From Herpetosiphon giganteus (GTDB lineage Bacteria > Chloroflexota > Chloroflexia > Chloroflexales > Herpetosiphonaceae): a stretch of DNA of 64,000 bases. This document shows positions 8,932 to 17,853 of this stretch, piece by piece; within the stretch, counting starts at the first letter, position 1; each line of letters opens with the position of its first letter. The notes beneath the pieces were generated by a model. That model saw only the letters and a program-made list of their open reading frames with translations, was not told where the DNA came from and searched no databases. Made by a program: the position numbers and the translations under genes. The stretch is taken from contig NZ_JAFBCZ010000002.1 in NCBI RefSeq assembly GCF_016907925.1, positions 124,001-188,000 on the forward strand. The letters run 5' to 3'.

Positions 8932-8945
8932 TCAATTGTCTAGCA

Positions 8946-8987
8946 CCGCAGAGGGCGCTCAAGCGTGGCGCTCTCTGCGGTTTTTTT
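8946..8987 (+). terminator. Rho-independent terminator
   Basis: A 13-bp perfect stem (CCGCAGAGGGCGC / GCGCTCTCTGCGG) with a 9-base loop is followed by seven T. It ends the membrane-protein transcript just before the flavoprotein gene. Confidence 0.9.
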
Positions 8988-9003
8988 ATTTGCGAGGAGC
9001 AGT

Positions 9004-9996
9004 ATGCAAACCTACGATCTGATTATTATTGGGGCTGGGCCAAGCGGCTTGAGCGCGGCCATTGCCGCCCAAGCAGCAGGCTTCAGCTATCTTGTGCTCG
9101 AACGTGGCGCAATCACCAACACGATTATCAATTATCCGCTGCAAACAGCGTTTTTTAGCACAGCACCCAATTTGACCATTGGCAATGTGCCATGGAGCAG
9201 CATTCATCCCCATCCAACCCGCACCGAAGCGTTGGCCTATTATCGCGGTGTGGTTGAGCATTTTGGCTTAAATATTCATGTTTACGAGCCAGTTCAAGCG
9301 CTGGAGCGTTTAGCAGATGGCACGTTTCAGCTGCAAACCACCCGCCACGATCAAACCAGCGCCAGCTATCAATGCCAAGCAGTGATTGTGGCCAGTGGCT
9401 CATATGATACGCCAAATCAGTTGGATATTGCTGGTGCTGAATTGAGCAAAGTGCTGCATTATTATCGCGAAGGCCACCCCTACTATCGCCAAAACGTCGC
9501 AGTGATTGGCGGAGGCAATTCTGCTGCCGAGGCTGCGCTCGATTTGTATTATCACGGCGCAAACGTGACGATCATTCATCAATTTGCCAGCCTCGATCAA
9601 CGAATTAAGCCATGGATTGCTGCCGATTTGCAGGCATGGATCAACACAGGCAAGATTCAGCCCTTCTGGGAAGCCAATGTGACGGCGATTAGCCCAACCA
9701 GCATTCAAATAACCAAGGCCGACGGCTCGCAGCACGAACAGCCCAACGATTGGGTTTTTGCCCTAATTGGCTATCGCCCGAATACGAGCATGCTCGAATC
9801 GGCTGGAGTGCAGGTTGATGCCGATGCTGTGCCAAGCCATGATCCAGCGACATTTGAAACCAACGTGCCGAATTTGTTTATTGCTGGGGTTTTGGCGGCA
9901 GGCTCCCATCCAAGCAAAATCTTCATCGAAAATGGTCGCGAGCATGGTCCTGCGATTATTGCGGCCTTGCGCCAACGCTGGGCGGGCAAAGCCTAA
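9004..9996 (+). CDS. YpdA-like FAD/NADPH oxidoreductase (thioredoxin reductase-like)
   Basis: A 330-residue two-dinucleotide-domain flavoprotein. The FAD loop IGAGPSGL is at residues 9-16 and the NADPH loop VIGGGNSAAEAAL near residue 165. It lacks the redox CxxC of thioredoxin reductase, and the segment LHYYREGHPYYRQNVAVIGG matches the YpdA family, in which some members reduce bacillithiol disulfide. No bacillithiol biosynthesis gene is visible here, so the substrate is uncertain. GAGGAG upstream supports ATG 9004. Its TAA overlaps the ATG of the next gene (TAATG), so the two are translationally coupled. Confidence 0.85.
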   Translation: MQTYDLIIIGAGPSGLSAAIAAQAAGFSYLVLERGAITNTIINYPLQTAFFSTAPNLTIGNVPWSSIHPHPTRTEALAYYRGVVEHFGLNIHVYEPVQALERLADGTFQLQTTRHDQTSASYQCQAVIVASGSYDTPNQLDIAGAELSKVLHYYREGHPYYRQNVAVIGGGNSAAEAALDLYYHGANVTIIHQFASLDQRIKPWIAADLQAWINTGKIQPFWEANVTAISPTSIQITKADGSQHEQPNDWVFALIGYRPNTSMLESAGVQVDADAVPSHDPATFETNVPNLFIAGVLAAGSHPSKIFIENGREHGPAIIAALRQRWAGKA

Positions 9997-11174
9997 TGGA
10001 GATTGAAGGTTTTCGTTGGTTGTTGAGCGCTGCTGGTCAACAATTGCTGGCCGAGTTGAGCGCCGATCCTGAGCTGAACGAAGCAAACTTTTTGCGCTAT
10101 ACCACCAAGTTGCGCAAACGCTATCCAGCAGAGGCGGTCACGGCGGCGTTGGAAACCAGCTTGTTGCGGCGAGCAGCCCAAGCCAAATTTCCCCAAGCCA
10201 GCCAGCTCTATTTTACCCGTGAGTCGTTGGAGCAGGCCACGCCTTGGCTGGTGGCCAACTATCGCCAACGCCATTTTGCTGCTGGCTCGCGCTTGGCCGA
10301 TTTGGGCTGTTCGGTTGGCGGCGATGCCTTGGCGCTGGCCCAAAGTTGCCATGTTTTGGCGCTTGATCGTGATCCGTTGCGCTTGGCAATGCTGGCGGCC
10401 AATGCTGAAACGCTTGGCTTGAGCAATAACATTGCCATCCAAGAGGCCGATTTTACCAGCTTGGAATTTGCTGGCTACGATGGCTTGTTTATCGATCCGG
10501 CGCGGCGCAGCAATGGCAAACGAATTTGGGATGTTGAGCACTATCAGCCGCCGCTTTCGACGCTTGAGCGTTGGCGCAGCCAAGTGCCAATTCATGGAGC
10601 CAAGGTTGCGCCTGGCATTCCCGACGATGCCGTGCCTGCTGGCTATGATCTCGAATTTATTTCGCTTGATGGCGATTTGCGCGAGGCGAGTTTGTGGTGG
10701 CATGCTGGCCAAAACGGCGGTCAACGCAAGGCCGTGGTGCTGACCAGCGCTGGCAATGAATTCAGCATTATTGCCAATCCTGAGCAAGCAGCGGCGGCAC
10801 TGAGCGAGCCATGCGGCTATTTGTACGAGCCTGATCCGGCGGTGATTCGGGCGCATGCGGTGGCTGATCTGGCGGCGCAACATCATTTAGCGCAATTTGA
10901 TGCCAGCATTGCCTATCTCACCAGCGACAGCTTGGTGCAATCGCCATTGCTCAGAGTTTGGCAAATTGAGCAATGGCTGCCGTTTAATCTTAAGGCTTTG
11001 CGTCATGCCTTGCAGGAGCGCGAGATTGGGCGCGTGACGGTGAAAAAGCGTGGCTCGCCAATTACGCCAGAGGAGCTGAGCAAGCAACTGCGCTTGAAAG
11101 GTCGCTATGAACAAACCTTAGTGCTGACCAAATTGCAAGGCCAGCCGATTGTGCTGCTGGTTAAACTGCGCTGA
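9996..11174 (+). CDS. Class I SAM methyltransferase with C-terminal THUMP-like domain
   Basis: A 392-residue protein. The N-terminal third is helical. A Rossmann methyltransferase core follows, with SAM motif LADLGCSVGGDALAL near residue 100, the acidic LALDRDP strand, and a FIDPARR motif. The C-terminal ~60 residues (VTVKKRGSPITPEELSKQLRL and onward) fit the THUMP-like domain that accompanies this family. The family is probably RNA- or rRNA-directed, but the substrate is not established. The start overlaps the stop of the flavoprotein gene by one base. Confidence 0.85.
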   Translation: MEIEGFRWLLSAAGQQLLAELSADPELNEANFLRYTTKLRKRYPAEAVTAALETSLLRRAAQAKFPQASQLYFTRESLEQATPWLVANYRQRHFAAGSRLADLGCSVGGDALALAQSCHVLALDRDPLRLAMLAANAETLGLSNNIAIQEADFTSLEFAGYDGLFIDPARRSNGKRIWDVEHYQPPLSTLERWRSQVPIHGAKVAPGIPDDAVPAGYDLEFISLDGDLREASLWWHAGQNGGQRKAVVLTSAGNEFSIIANPEQAAAALSEPCGYLYEPDPAVIRAHAVADLAAQHHLAQFDASIAYLTSDSLVQSPLLRVWQIEQWLPFNLKALRHALQEREIGRVTVKKRGSPITPEELSKQLRLKGRYEQTLVLTKLQGQPIVLLVKLR

Positions 11175-11275
11175 GTTGCACGCTATCTGCTGCATATCAG
11201 CCGCATATCAGCTACATTTGCTGTTTAAACCGCTATAAACTACGTCGTAGAAATAAACAGAAGTAGGAGGTTTGT

Positions 11276-12169
11276 ATGGCAGCAGCACTTTCACGCCGCA
11301 GTTTTCTGAAAATAATGGCCTATTCGACCTTGGTCACAACCGCTGGCACGCTTGGCGCAGCAGCCTATGGCTTCAATGTCGAAGCCGAATGGCTGAGCAT
11401 CCACGAAGAAACGATCGTTTTGCCGCGCTTGGCCAGCGCCTACGATGGCTATCGAATTGCCCATTTGAGCGATATTCACATTGACGATGTGCTAATGACG
11501 CGTGAGCATTGGCTGACCACGGTGCGCATGGTCAACGCCCAAAAACCAGATTTGATTGCGATCTCAGGCGATTTTATTACCAACGATGCGAGCCGCTATG
11601 CCGAGGATTTGGCGGTTGGCTTGGCGATGCTCGAAGCGCCCGACGGGGTTGTGGGTGTGTTGGGCAACCACGATTATTGGAGCGATGGCAATGGCGAGAC
11701 GGTGCGCCAAGTCTTGCGCGCAACTGGCATTCACGATCTCACCAATCGGGCGATCAGCCTCAACCGTGGCAGTAGTAAATTACACTTGGCGGGCCACGAT
11801 GATCTTTGGCCCAACCCGCTTGGCCCCAACGACCCAAGCACGATGAAGCCAGTGCTTGATCGCTTGGTAAGCGAGTTGCCAAGCAACGATGCGGCAATTA
11901 TTTTGGTGCACGAGCCTGATACCGCCGATTTCACCGCCAGCTACAATCGCTTCGATTTGCAGCTCTCTGGCCATGCCCATGGCGGCCAAGTGCGGGTGCC
12001 AGTCAAAGGCGCGCTGCTGCTGCCCTATTTGGGTATGCGCTACCCCGACCATCGCTATAATCTTGGTTCGCTAGTGCAATTTACCTCGTGGGGCTTGGGC
12101 TGTAGCTGGCCGCAAGTGCGCTTTGGCTGTCGGCCAGAGATTGTGATGCTCAGCTTAGCATGTGCTTAA
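11276..12169 (+). CDS. Tat-exported metallophosphoesterase (YkuE-like)
   Basis: A 297-residue calcineurin-like phosphoesterase. The N-terminus has a twin-arginine signal (SRRSFLK, residues 6-12) and a hydrophobic stretch to about residue 35, so it is exported folded or membrane-anchored. All metal motifs are visible in order: LSDIHID (DxH), SGDFIT (GD), GNHDYW (GNHD), VHEPD (H) and SGHAHGGQ (GHxH). Relatives hydrolyse phosphodiesters such as lipid or nucleotide substrates. AGGAGG seven bases before the ATG supports the start. Confidence 0.9.
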   Translation: MAAALSRRSFLKIMAYSTLVTTAGTLGAAAYGFNVEAEWLSIHEETIVLPRLASAYDGYRIAHLSDIHIDDVLMTREHWLTTVRMVNAQKPDLIAISGDFITNDASRYAEDLAVGLAMLEAPDGVVGVLGNHDYWSDGNGETVRQVLRATGIHDLTNRAISLNRGSSKLHLAGHDDLWPNPLGPNDPSTMKPVLDRLVSELPSNDAAIILVHEPDTADFTASYNRFDLQLSGHAHGGQVRVPVKGALLLPYLGMRYPDHRYNLGSLVQFTSWGLGCSWPQVRFGCRPEIVMLSLACA

Positions 12170-12261
12170 CCTCAGATGAGTATCAGCCGATTTTGAGCAA
12201 GCCAGCGGCCAAACTGTGGTATCCTAGGGCCATAGGGCATAACCAATTAGGAGGATTGCAG

Positions 12262-12378
12262 GTGAAAGCCACAACCACACCACTACGCCGTGTCATGAGT
12301 ATTGCAGCAGGCATCGCGCTCGGCATTGCCCTCGGAGGCATCATCAGCATGTTTATTTTGGTGCTGATTCTGATCTAA
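12262..12378 (+). CDS. Small single-helix membrane protein (38 aa)
   Basis: A 38-residue peptide starting at GTG 12262, with AGGAGG seven bases upstream. It has a short basic N-terminus (KATTTPLRRVMS) and a long hydrophobic Gly/Ile/Leu-rich helix to the C-terminus, so it should be a single-pass membrane protein with a cytoplasmic N-terminus. No homologue is recognised. It sits between the phosphoesterase gene and a bidirectional terminator. The good ribosome binding site is the main argument that it is real. Confidence 0.6.
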   Translation: MKATTTPLRRVMSIAAGIALGIALGGIISMFILVLILI

Positions 12379-12388
12379 AATAATAAAC

Positions 12389-12414
12389 ATCACGGGGCAA
12401 AGTAGCCCCGTGAT
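12389..12414 (-). terminator. Hairpin terminator between convergent genes
   Basis: A perfect 10-bp stem (ATCACGGGGC / GCCCCGTGAT) with a six-base loop. On the minus strand it is followed by a T-rich stretch, so it mainly ends the DUF58 operon. It also lies 11 bases after the small plus-strand gene and may act both ways. Confidence 0.75.
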
Positions 12415-12420
12415 TGGCGG

Positions 12421-13731
12421 TTAAATTAATCCCCGACCTTTGAACTCCAGATATTTATTAATCACCGAAACTGTGAGTTTATTCGCTGGCACATCGATAG
12501 TGTGTACACCAGCTTGGTTCAGCGTGTCGAGCACCACGCGGCGTTCATCGAGCACCATTTCGGCCACCGCTCGCTCATAGACATCGGTCGAATTTTGGGT
12601 TGATTTACCAACGTAGCCAACTAAGTTGGGGTCGCTCATCACCACACACAATGCCAAGTGGGTTTTGGCCAAACGTGCCATATGCTGAATCAAAGGCTTA
12701 GCTGTATCCATCGTGCTGAGGTCGGTAAAAATCACCACCAGCGAACGCCGCTTGTTCTTCAAGCCCAAGTAGGAGATAGCGCGGCCATAATCGGCCTCGA
12801 CTGGCTGTGATGGCAAGTTATACAGCATCTCCAACATTTGATAAAACTGGGCCTTGCCCCGTCGCGGCTGCAAAAAGCGCCCCACATGGTCGGCAAACGA
12901 CAGCATGCCAATATGATCGCCCTTGAGCATCGCCACATAGCCGAGCATCAAGGCGGCGTTAATTGCATAATCCAGCTTGGCAATATCGTTGATCGTTGGG
13001 CGCATCAAGCGGCCTGTATCAATGACCGAAACCACATATTGCGAGCGCTCAGTTTCGTATTCGGCGGCAATTAGCTTGTTGCGGCGAGCGCTGGCCTTCC
13101 AGTTAATCGAGCGAAACTCATCGTCGGGCGTGTATTCGCGCAAGCGCTCAAACTCAGTGCCCGAGCCAAAGACCCGCGCTGTCCGCAAACCAAGCTCAAA
13201 CAACATGCCTTTGCGGGCCAGCATATCGTATTTGCGCACATCAAGCACATTTGGGTAGACCTTAACCAATTCGTCGAAGGCGATTTTTGATTGGCGCAAA
13301 AACGTGCCAAGGGTGCTGGTGTAGCGCAGGTTGATATTGCCAAAGCGATAATCGCCGCGCCGCAATGGCCGCACATGATAGCTGACTTCTTGTACGCTCT
13401 CTGGCTCGATCTTGGTTTTGAGAATCAGCGCATCGCTGGGAAACTCCACCGGGAATTCGTCGCGAATTTGCAGATCGAGGGTGCGTTGGCTTTGATTATG
13501 CACGGCCAGTGTAATCAGGTTTTGTTCGCCAATCGAAAGCTTTGGTTCGTTGATGCGCGCCACTTCCAATAATGTTGGCTTGGGCGTGATAAACCAATCG
13601 ACGGCCACAAAGCCAATCAGCAACAGCACATAGACCCAGATTGTCCAGCGGAAATCGGGGTTTTCGGCCCCGATGACCACCGGCACTAGGCCTGCGAGCA
13701 GAATTCCTAATAAACGGCGCGATGGAATCAT
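12421..13731 (-). CDS. DUF58 domain protein
   Basis: A 436-residue protein with two N-terminal membrane helices (residues about 8-47) and a DUF58 region. The DUF58 signature LREYTPDDEFRSINWKASAR lies near residue 215, followed by a von Willebrand A-like fold starting VSVIDTGR. It is the last gene of a five-gene minus-strand operon with MoxR, DUF4350 and DUF4129. In such operons DUF58 is thought to be a target or partner of the MoxR chaperone. The start overlaps the MoxR stop (TGATG), so translation is coupled. Confidence 0.9.
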   Translation of the reverse strand: MIPSRRLLGILLAGLVPVVIGAENPDFRWTIWVYVLLLIGFVAVDWFITPKPTLLEVARINEPKLSIGEQNLITLAVHNQSQRTLDLQIRDEFPVEFPSDALILKTKIEPESVQEVSYHVRPLRRGDYRFGNINLRYTSTLGTFLRQSKIAFDELVKVYPNVLDVRKYDMLARKGMLFELGLRTARVFGSGTEFERLREYTPDDEFRSINWKASARRNKLIAAEYETERSQYVVSVIDTGRLMRPTINDIAKLDYAINAALMLGYVAMLKGDHIGMLSFADHVGRFLQPRRGKAQFYQMLEMLYNLPSQPVEADYGRAISYLGLKNKRRSLVVIFTDLSTMDTAKPLIQHMARLAKTHLALCVVMSDPNLVGYVGKSTQNSTDVYERAVAEMVLDERRVVLDTLNQAGVHTIDVPANKLTVSVINKYLEFKGRGLI

Positions 13732-14678
13732 CAGCGAGGAACCTCAATACGCCCCAAAATCCGGGTCATGGCGGTATCTGGGGTTAAACCTTCAATCTCT
13801 GCCTCTGGTTTGAGAATAATCCGATGGCGATAGACTGGGCGGGCCAAGAATTTGACATCATCGGGCACAACATACTCGCGGCCTTGCATTGCCGCATAGG
13901 TTTTGGCAGTCAAGAGCAAGGCAATCGAGGCGCGTGGCGAGCCGCCCAGCACCAAATCTGGCGAGCGGCGTGATTCTTGGGCAATGGCATTGATATAGTT
14001 GATCACGCCATCTTCAACCCGCAAGCGCCCAATTTCATCGCGACAGCGCATAATCGTTTCTGGCGTGACAGTTTGTTGCAAATTGACGTTGCTCAAATTA
14101 CGCGCATTAAAGCCTTGGTTATAACGGCGCAGCACCTCGAACTCAACTTCTGGCGGGCTATAGCCAACCAACACCTTGAACAAAAAGCGGTCGAGTTGGG
14201 CTTCGGGTAGCGGGTAGGTGCCTTCGTATTCCATTGGGTTTTGGGTGGCAATCACGAAAAATGGCTGTGGCAAAGGCATCGTTTCGCCATCGATCGTAAC
14301 TTGCTGCTCTTCCATGGCTTCGAGCAGGGCAGCTTGGGTTTTGGCAGGAGCGCGGTTAATTTCGTCGCCCAACAAAATTTGGGTAAAAATTGGGCCTTTG
14401 CGCAAGCGAAACTGGCTGGTTTGCATCTCGTAGACGCTGGTGCCCATCACATCCGAGGGCATCAAGTCGGGGGTAAATTGCACCCGCTTAAACTCGGCTT
14501 GCACCAAATGGGCCAAGGTTTTGGCCATCAAGGTTTTGGCGGTGCCAGGCACACCTTCGAGCAAAACGTGGCCGCCGCTCAGCAAAGCAACCACGAGCTG
14601 CGTCCAGGTTTCCTCTTGACCAACAATAACTTTTGTCGCCTCTTGGCGCATATATTCGGCAACTTGTTTAACCAGCAT
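13731..14678 (-). CDS. MoxR-family AAA+ ATPase
   Basis: A 315-residue AAA+ ATPase with Walker A GVPGTAKT near residue 42, Walker [15 protein letters not shown], and the family segment [22 protein letters not shown]. MoxR proteins are chaperone-like ATPases that mature or activate partners carrying von Willebrand A domains; the adjacent DUF58 gene is the expected partner. ATG at 14678 has GGAGG five bases upstream; the longer reading frame to 14768 has no such support and runs into the neighbouring gene. Confidence 0.93.
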   Translation of the reverse strand: MLVKQVAEYMRQEATKVIVGQEETWTQLVVALLSGGHVLLEGVPGTAKTLMAKTLAHLVQAEFKRVQFTPDLMPSDVMGTSVYEMQTSQFRLRKGPIFTQILLGDEINRAPAKTQAALLEAMEEQQVTIDGETMPLPQPFFVIATQNPMEYEGTYPLPEAQLDRFLFKVLVGYSPPEVEFEVLRRYNQGFNARNLSNVNLQQTVTPETIMRCRDEIGRLRVEDGVINYINAIAQESRRSPDLVLGGSPRASIALLLTAKTYAAMQGREYVVPDDVKFLARPVYRHRIILKPEAEIEGLTPDTAMTRILGRIEVPR

Positions 14679-14743
14679 TGATCCTCCAATATCGTTCTCA
14701 CGAGCACCGCACGATGCCCGTAGCCTAGGCAAAAAGAGCGTGC

Positions 14744-15910
14744 TTAAACCCGACCTTGTTGTTCCCATGTTTGAATAAAGCGATCAATATCGCTGACCAA
14801 GGCCAAGATATTGGCTTCGCTTGGTTTGGGTTGGCTTAGATGGTTGAGTAAATGGGCAAGGTGATTGCGATCAATTGTATCGGAATAGCGTTGAACTTCG
14901 TTGATAAATTGTTGATCATCAAGCTTTGGATTAATTCCATAGGGCTTGGCAATTCGGCGTTTGAGGTAGGTTTTATAGTGAGCCTGCATATGTTCAGCTT
15001 GGCGGCCCCGTTGAAACAGATTCGCCATCGATTGCACATATTCGCTGCTATTGCGCTGCATCAAATCGATTTTGCTGGGCACAATTTGGCCAAAGCGGCG
15101 GCCTGATAATAACGCCCACAGCCCAACAACAATCGCGCTATACAGCATTGCTGCAACTAATGGCGAGTAGGGTTTGGCGGGCACTGGCGCAGCTTTTGGT
15201 GGCAAAGCGCGGCCATGATGCACTTCATCGAAGGCAATCGTGCCACCTGCTGGTGTTCGATTAACCATATTCAAAATGAGGCGCGCATTGCTTTCACGAA
15301 ACAAGCCAATGTTGGTAAAAATATCAACATTAGTCGAAGCGTAAATCATGCCGCTGCCACGGCTAATGCCGAGCAAGGTTGGCTGCTGCTCCGTGCCGAT
15401 AATCACTTGGCTATTTTGGCGGGTTCGCTCAAAGTAGGTCATTGTGTGATACTCTTCGAGGCTGGTAACATCAGGATTGACCAAGCCGTGGCTGGGTTTG
15501 GTGGTTGTAACTGGATTCAGGTCCTCATTGGGTTTAACTGTCAAATCTAAGCGTGTGAAGATGCCATTTTGTTTAGTATCAACGATAATCAACGTCGCGC
15601 CCGTTTCTTCAACCCAGCGCAAAACTGCGTCAATCTCATCAACTTGCCAACCATTGAAGCGTTCCGAAGGCAACGAGATCATGACATTGATTTTTTGATC
15701 AAGGTCATCAAAACGGCGATATTCGTAGATTTCGGTTTGATAGCCAATTTTGCCGAACCAGAGTTGCAGGGCCGCCGCGCCAAGCGCACTTTCATTGTAA
15801 ATCGAGCCAGTTTCGCTATTATTGGTTTGCAAATCGAGCGAGCTGACCAAAAAAAGCACCAGCGCGATAATGCCAACAACAATGGCAATGGTTTTAACTT
15901 TACTACTCAT
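14744..15910 (-). CDS. DUF4350 membrane protein
   Basis: A 388-residue protein with one N-terminal helix (residues about 7-26), an extracellular-facing DUF4350 region ([20 protein letters not shown]; later IAFDEVHHG), and a second helix near residue 255. The C-terminal cytoplasmic part is helical and contains [15 protein letters not shown]. The function of DUF4350 is unknown, but it regularly accompanies DUF4129 and MoxR. One base separates it from the DUF4129 stop; GAGG lies nine bases upstream. Confidence 0.85.
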   Translation of the reverse strand: MSSKVKTIAIVVGIIALVLFLVSSLDLQTNNSETGSIYNESALGAAALQLWFGKIGYQTEIYEYRRFDDLDQKINVMISLPSERFNGWQVDEIDAVLRWVEETGATLIIVDTKQNGIFTRLDLTVKPNEDLNPVTTTKPSHGLVNPDVTSLEEYHTMTYFERTRQNSQVIIGTEQQPTLLGISRGSGMIYASTNVDIFTNIGLFRESNARLILNMVNRTPAGGTIAFDEVHHGRALPPKAAPVPAKPYSPLVAAMLYSAIVVGLWALLSGRRFGQIVPSKIDLMQRNSSEYVQSMANLFQRGRQAEHMQAHYKTYLKRRIAKPYGINPKLDDQQFINEVQRYSDTIDRNHLAHLLNHLSQPKPSEANILALVSDIDRFIQTWEQQGRV

Positions 15911-15911
15911 C

Positions 15912-16814
15912 TTAGCGTACCTCGCGCAGGCTTGTCACTTGTTGGCGATAGTGATCAAAGGTTGTTTGATCCACCTCGGCAATCCCATACCAGACCCGAT
16001 CGAAGGTCTGAATCACGGGGGCTAGGCGCTGATGCAACGGCGTGTTGCTGGGCACTGCTGCCAAAACTTCGCGGTTGGTCAAGGTACGGTCGTAGCGCAA
16101 CATGCCGCGTTCCTCCAGCCATAACAAGGTTGAAAGATACAAATAGCGCACTGCATCGCGAAAATTAGCTTCTTCGGCGGCGACTTTATCGGCGCGTTCA
16201 ATGGCCTGGACACTGGTTAATTTTTGCTCTTCAGCTGGGTCTTTACGGCGGGCAATCTTGACATTACTGCGTTGCACGGTTCTGGCAATATACAGAATTA
16301 GCCCCAGCACAAACACCACCGCAATGACCGTAAAGCACGAGGTTAGGCCTTCGCCAAAGAGCCAGCGCAGAAAATTGAAATTAGATGGTGCTGGTGCGTC
16401 TTGGGGCTTGAGTTTATCAAATGGGTCGGTATTCAAAATAACCTTTAAGGTTTCGAGGTCTTGGGGAGCAGATTCGCGCCCAGCGGTCAGGGCTTCGAGC
16501 ATCGCTGCCAAGCGATCGCGGATAATTGGCAAATTTGGCGTTGTGCTCGCCAAAGCATCCTTGAGCCATTGATGATTAACTTCAATCAAATCTTCGCTGC
16601 GCGTGCGGATATGCTTCAGCGCAACGATTTTGTCGCTGGCCTCGCGCAGCCCAATTTCATCAGTGCGTTGGGCTGCGGTAAAGGCTTCGCGTAGCAATTG
16701 GGTATATTCGTTGACGCTAACAACCTCAGGCGCTTGGGCTTGGGCAATCAAGGGCTGGGCCAAAACCCCGCTCACGAGCAACAAACAAGCTAAAATTCGC
16801 CACATTCGATACAT
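15912..16814 (-). CDS. DUF4129 membrane protein
   Basis: A 300-residue exported protein with a signal peptide (cleavable after about residue 27, AQA), a soluble outer part, one membrane helix around residues 153-175 and a cytoplasmic C-terminus. The C-terminal 70 residues carry the DUF4129 pattern (YLSTLLWLEERGMLRYD, TNREVLAAV, FDRVWYG). In this operon type it probably belongs to a membrane complex with DUF4350 and DUF58 proteins. GAGGTTGAG before ATG 16814 fits the start. Confidence 0.87.
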   Translation of the reverse strand: MYRMWRILACLLLVSGVLAQPLIAQAQAPEVVSVNEYTQLLREAFTAAQRTDEIGLREASDKIVALKHIRTRSEDLIEVNHQWLKDALASTTPNLPIIRDRLAAMLEALTAGRESAPQDLETLKVILNTDPFDKLKPQDAPAPSNFNFLRWLFGEGLTSCFTVIAVVFVLGLILYIARTVQRSNVKIARRKDPAEEQKLTSVQAIERADKVAAEEANFRDAVRYLYLSTLLWLEERGMLRYDRTLTNREVLAAVPSNTPLHQRLAPVIQTFDRVWYGIAEVDQTTFDHYRQQVTSLREVR

Positions 16815-16836
16815 CTCAACCTCTCAATTAGGCTAT

Positions 16837-17775
16837 TTATTGTTGCACATTCAGGCTTGGGTTGCTCGGCACACCAGCATATGCCAAGCGGATTTGATCA
16901 TAATAGAGCAAGGTAAAGCCAATATAGGCCATCGGTAAGGTCATAATCGAAGTAACTGTCGATAAGCCTTGGGTCAGCGCAATCGCCAGCGCACTGGTTT
17001 CGCCGAACAGCGCCATAGCAATCGCACTGATAATTGTGGTTACATAGCTGGCGAGAACGCCTAAAAGCACCACCAACGTGATCCAAATATTGCTAATGCG
17101 GCCAAACGCGCCCCGCGTTAAAACCCACGAGTGATGGATGGCGCGAAACACATTGATCCGCTCAGCCACAATAATTTGTGGCACAAGGCTCAGGCGAACC
17201 CCAAAAAACCACAGCAAGCCCAAGCCTAAAACGAGGCCAGGCAGCTGAGCGAGGGCAAAAAACAGTAAGATAAAGAGCGCTAAAACGCACAGACAGCCCC
17301 ATGCAAACAGCGAGGGCAAGTGGCGTAAACTACCTAACACGACGTTGAGCCAACGAGGCTTGGCTTGGCGATAATGTTCGCCAACCGCAATCACACTCGC
17401 AGCCATCGCCACGTTGCGCATGATGAAAATTGAAAAAAAGCCAACCCCTAACAAACCCCAAATATAGGGCGCAATATCAGCCCGTGGATACTCTAATACC
17501 CACGTGCCATCGCCCATTTGGTTATTTTCAACCCGCCGCGTCATTTCGCCCATAATGACGTTCAACTGTGATGTAGCCCGAGCTTCTACCCCGTTGGCTT
17601 GCATCCAGAGCGTTCCAATCAGTAAGGGCACGACTTGGAGCGCGGCCAAGCCCATAAATAAGCTCGAATAGCGCCGAAGCAGGTTGAGTGCTCCGCGAAT
17701 TAACGTAAATAATGGCATTGGTGTGGGAGTTGATGATGGAGACTGCTGCACAAGAACCCTCTGCTTAAACACCAT
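16837..17775 (-). CDS. Multipass membrane protein heading the MoxR operon
   Basis: A 312-residue integral membrane protein with about six helices: one after RRYSSLFMGLAALQ, one near residue 110, a cluster at 150-200, and two in the last 90 residues. It resembles membrane domains found with glycerophosphodiesterases and DUF975-type proteins, but the match is weak. It is 22 bases before DUF4129 and is probably the first gene of the MoxR/DUF58 operon. The start is uncertain; ATG 17775 is used and ATG 17718 is an alternative just before the conserved helix region. Confidence 0.78.
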   Translation of the reverse strand: MVFKQRVLVQQSPSSTPTPMPLFTLIRGALNLLRRYSSLFMGLAALQVVPLLIGTLWMQANGVEARATSQLNVIMGEMTRRVENNQMGDGTWVLEYPRADIAPYIWGLLGVGFFSIFIMRNVAMAASVIAVGEHYRQAKPRWLNVVLGSLRHLPSLFAWGCLCVLALFILLFFALAQLPGLVLGLGLLWFFGVRLSLVPQIIVAERINVFRAIHHSWVLTRGAFGRISNIWITLVVLLGVLASYVTTIISAIAMALFGETSALAIALTQGLSTVTSIMTLPMAYIGFTLLYYDQIRLAYAGVPSNPSLNVQQ

Positions 17776-17853
17776 GGGAGCGGCGAGAATGCTACCGCTA
17801 GGATGTATTATACCGCAGCCCCCAAGGTTCTGATAGAGCAAAATGATGCTAAG

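Noticed and set aside
9004-9996. Classical thioredoxin reductase
   Set aside because: No redox CxxC is present; the sequence fits the YpdA group better.
9993-10886. A 297-codon minus-strand frame
   Set aside because: It is the shadow of the SAM methyltransferase gene, which has clear motifs and coupling to the preceding gene.
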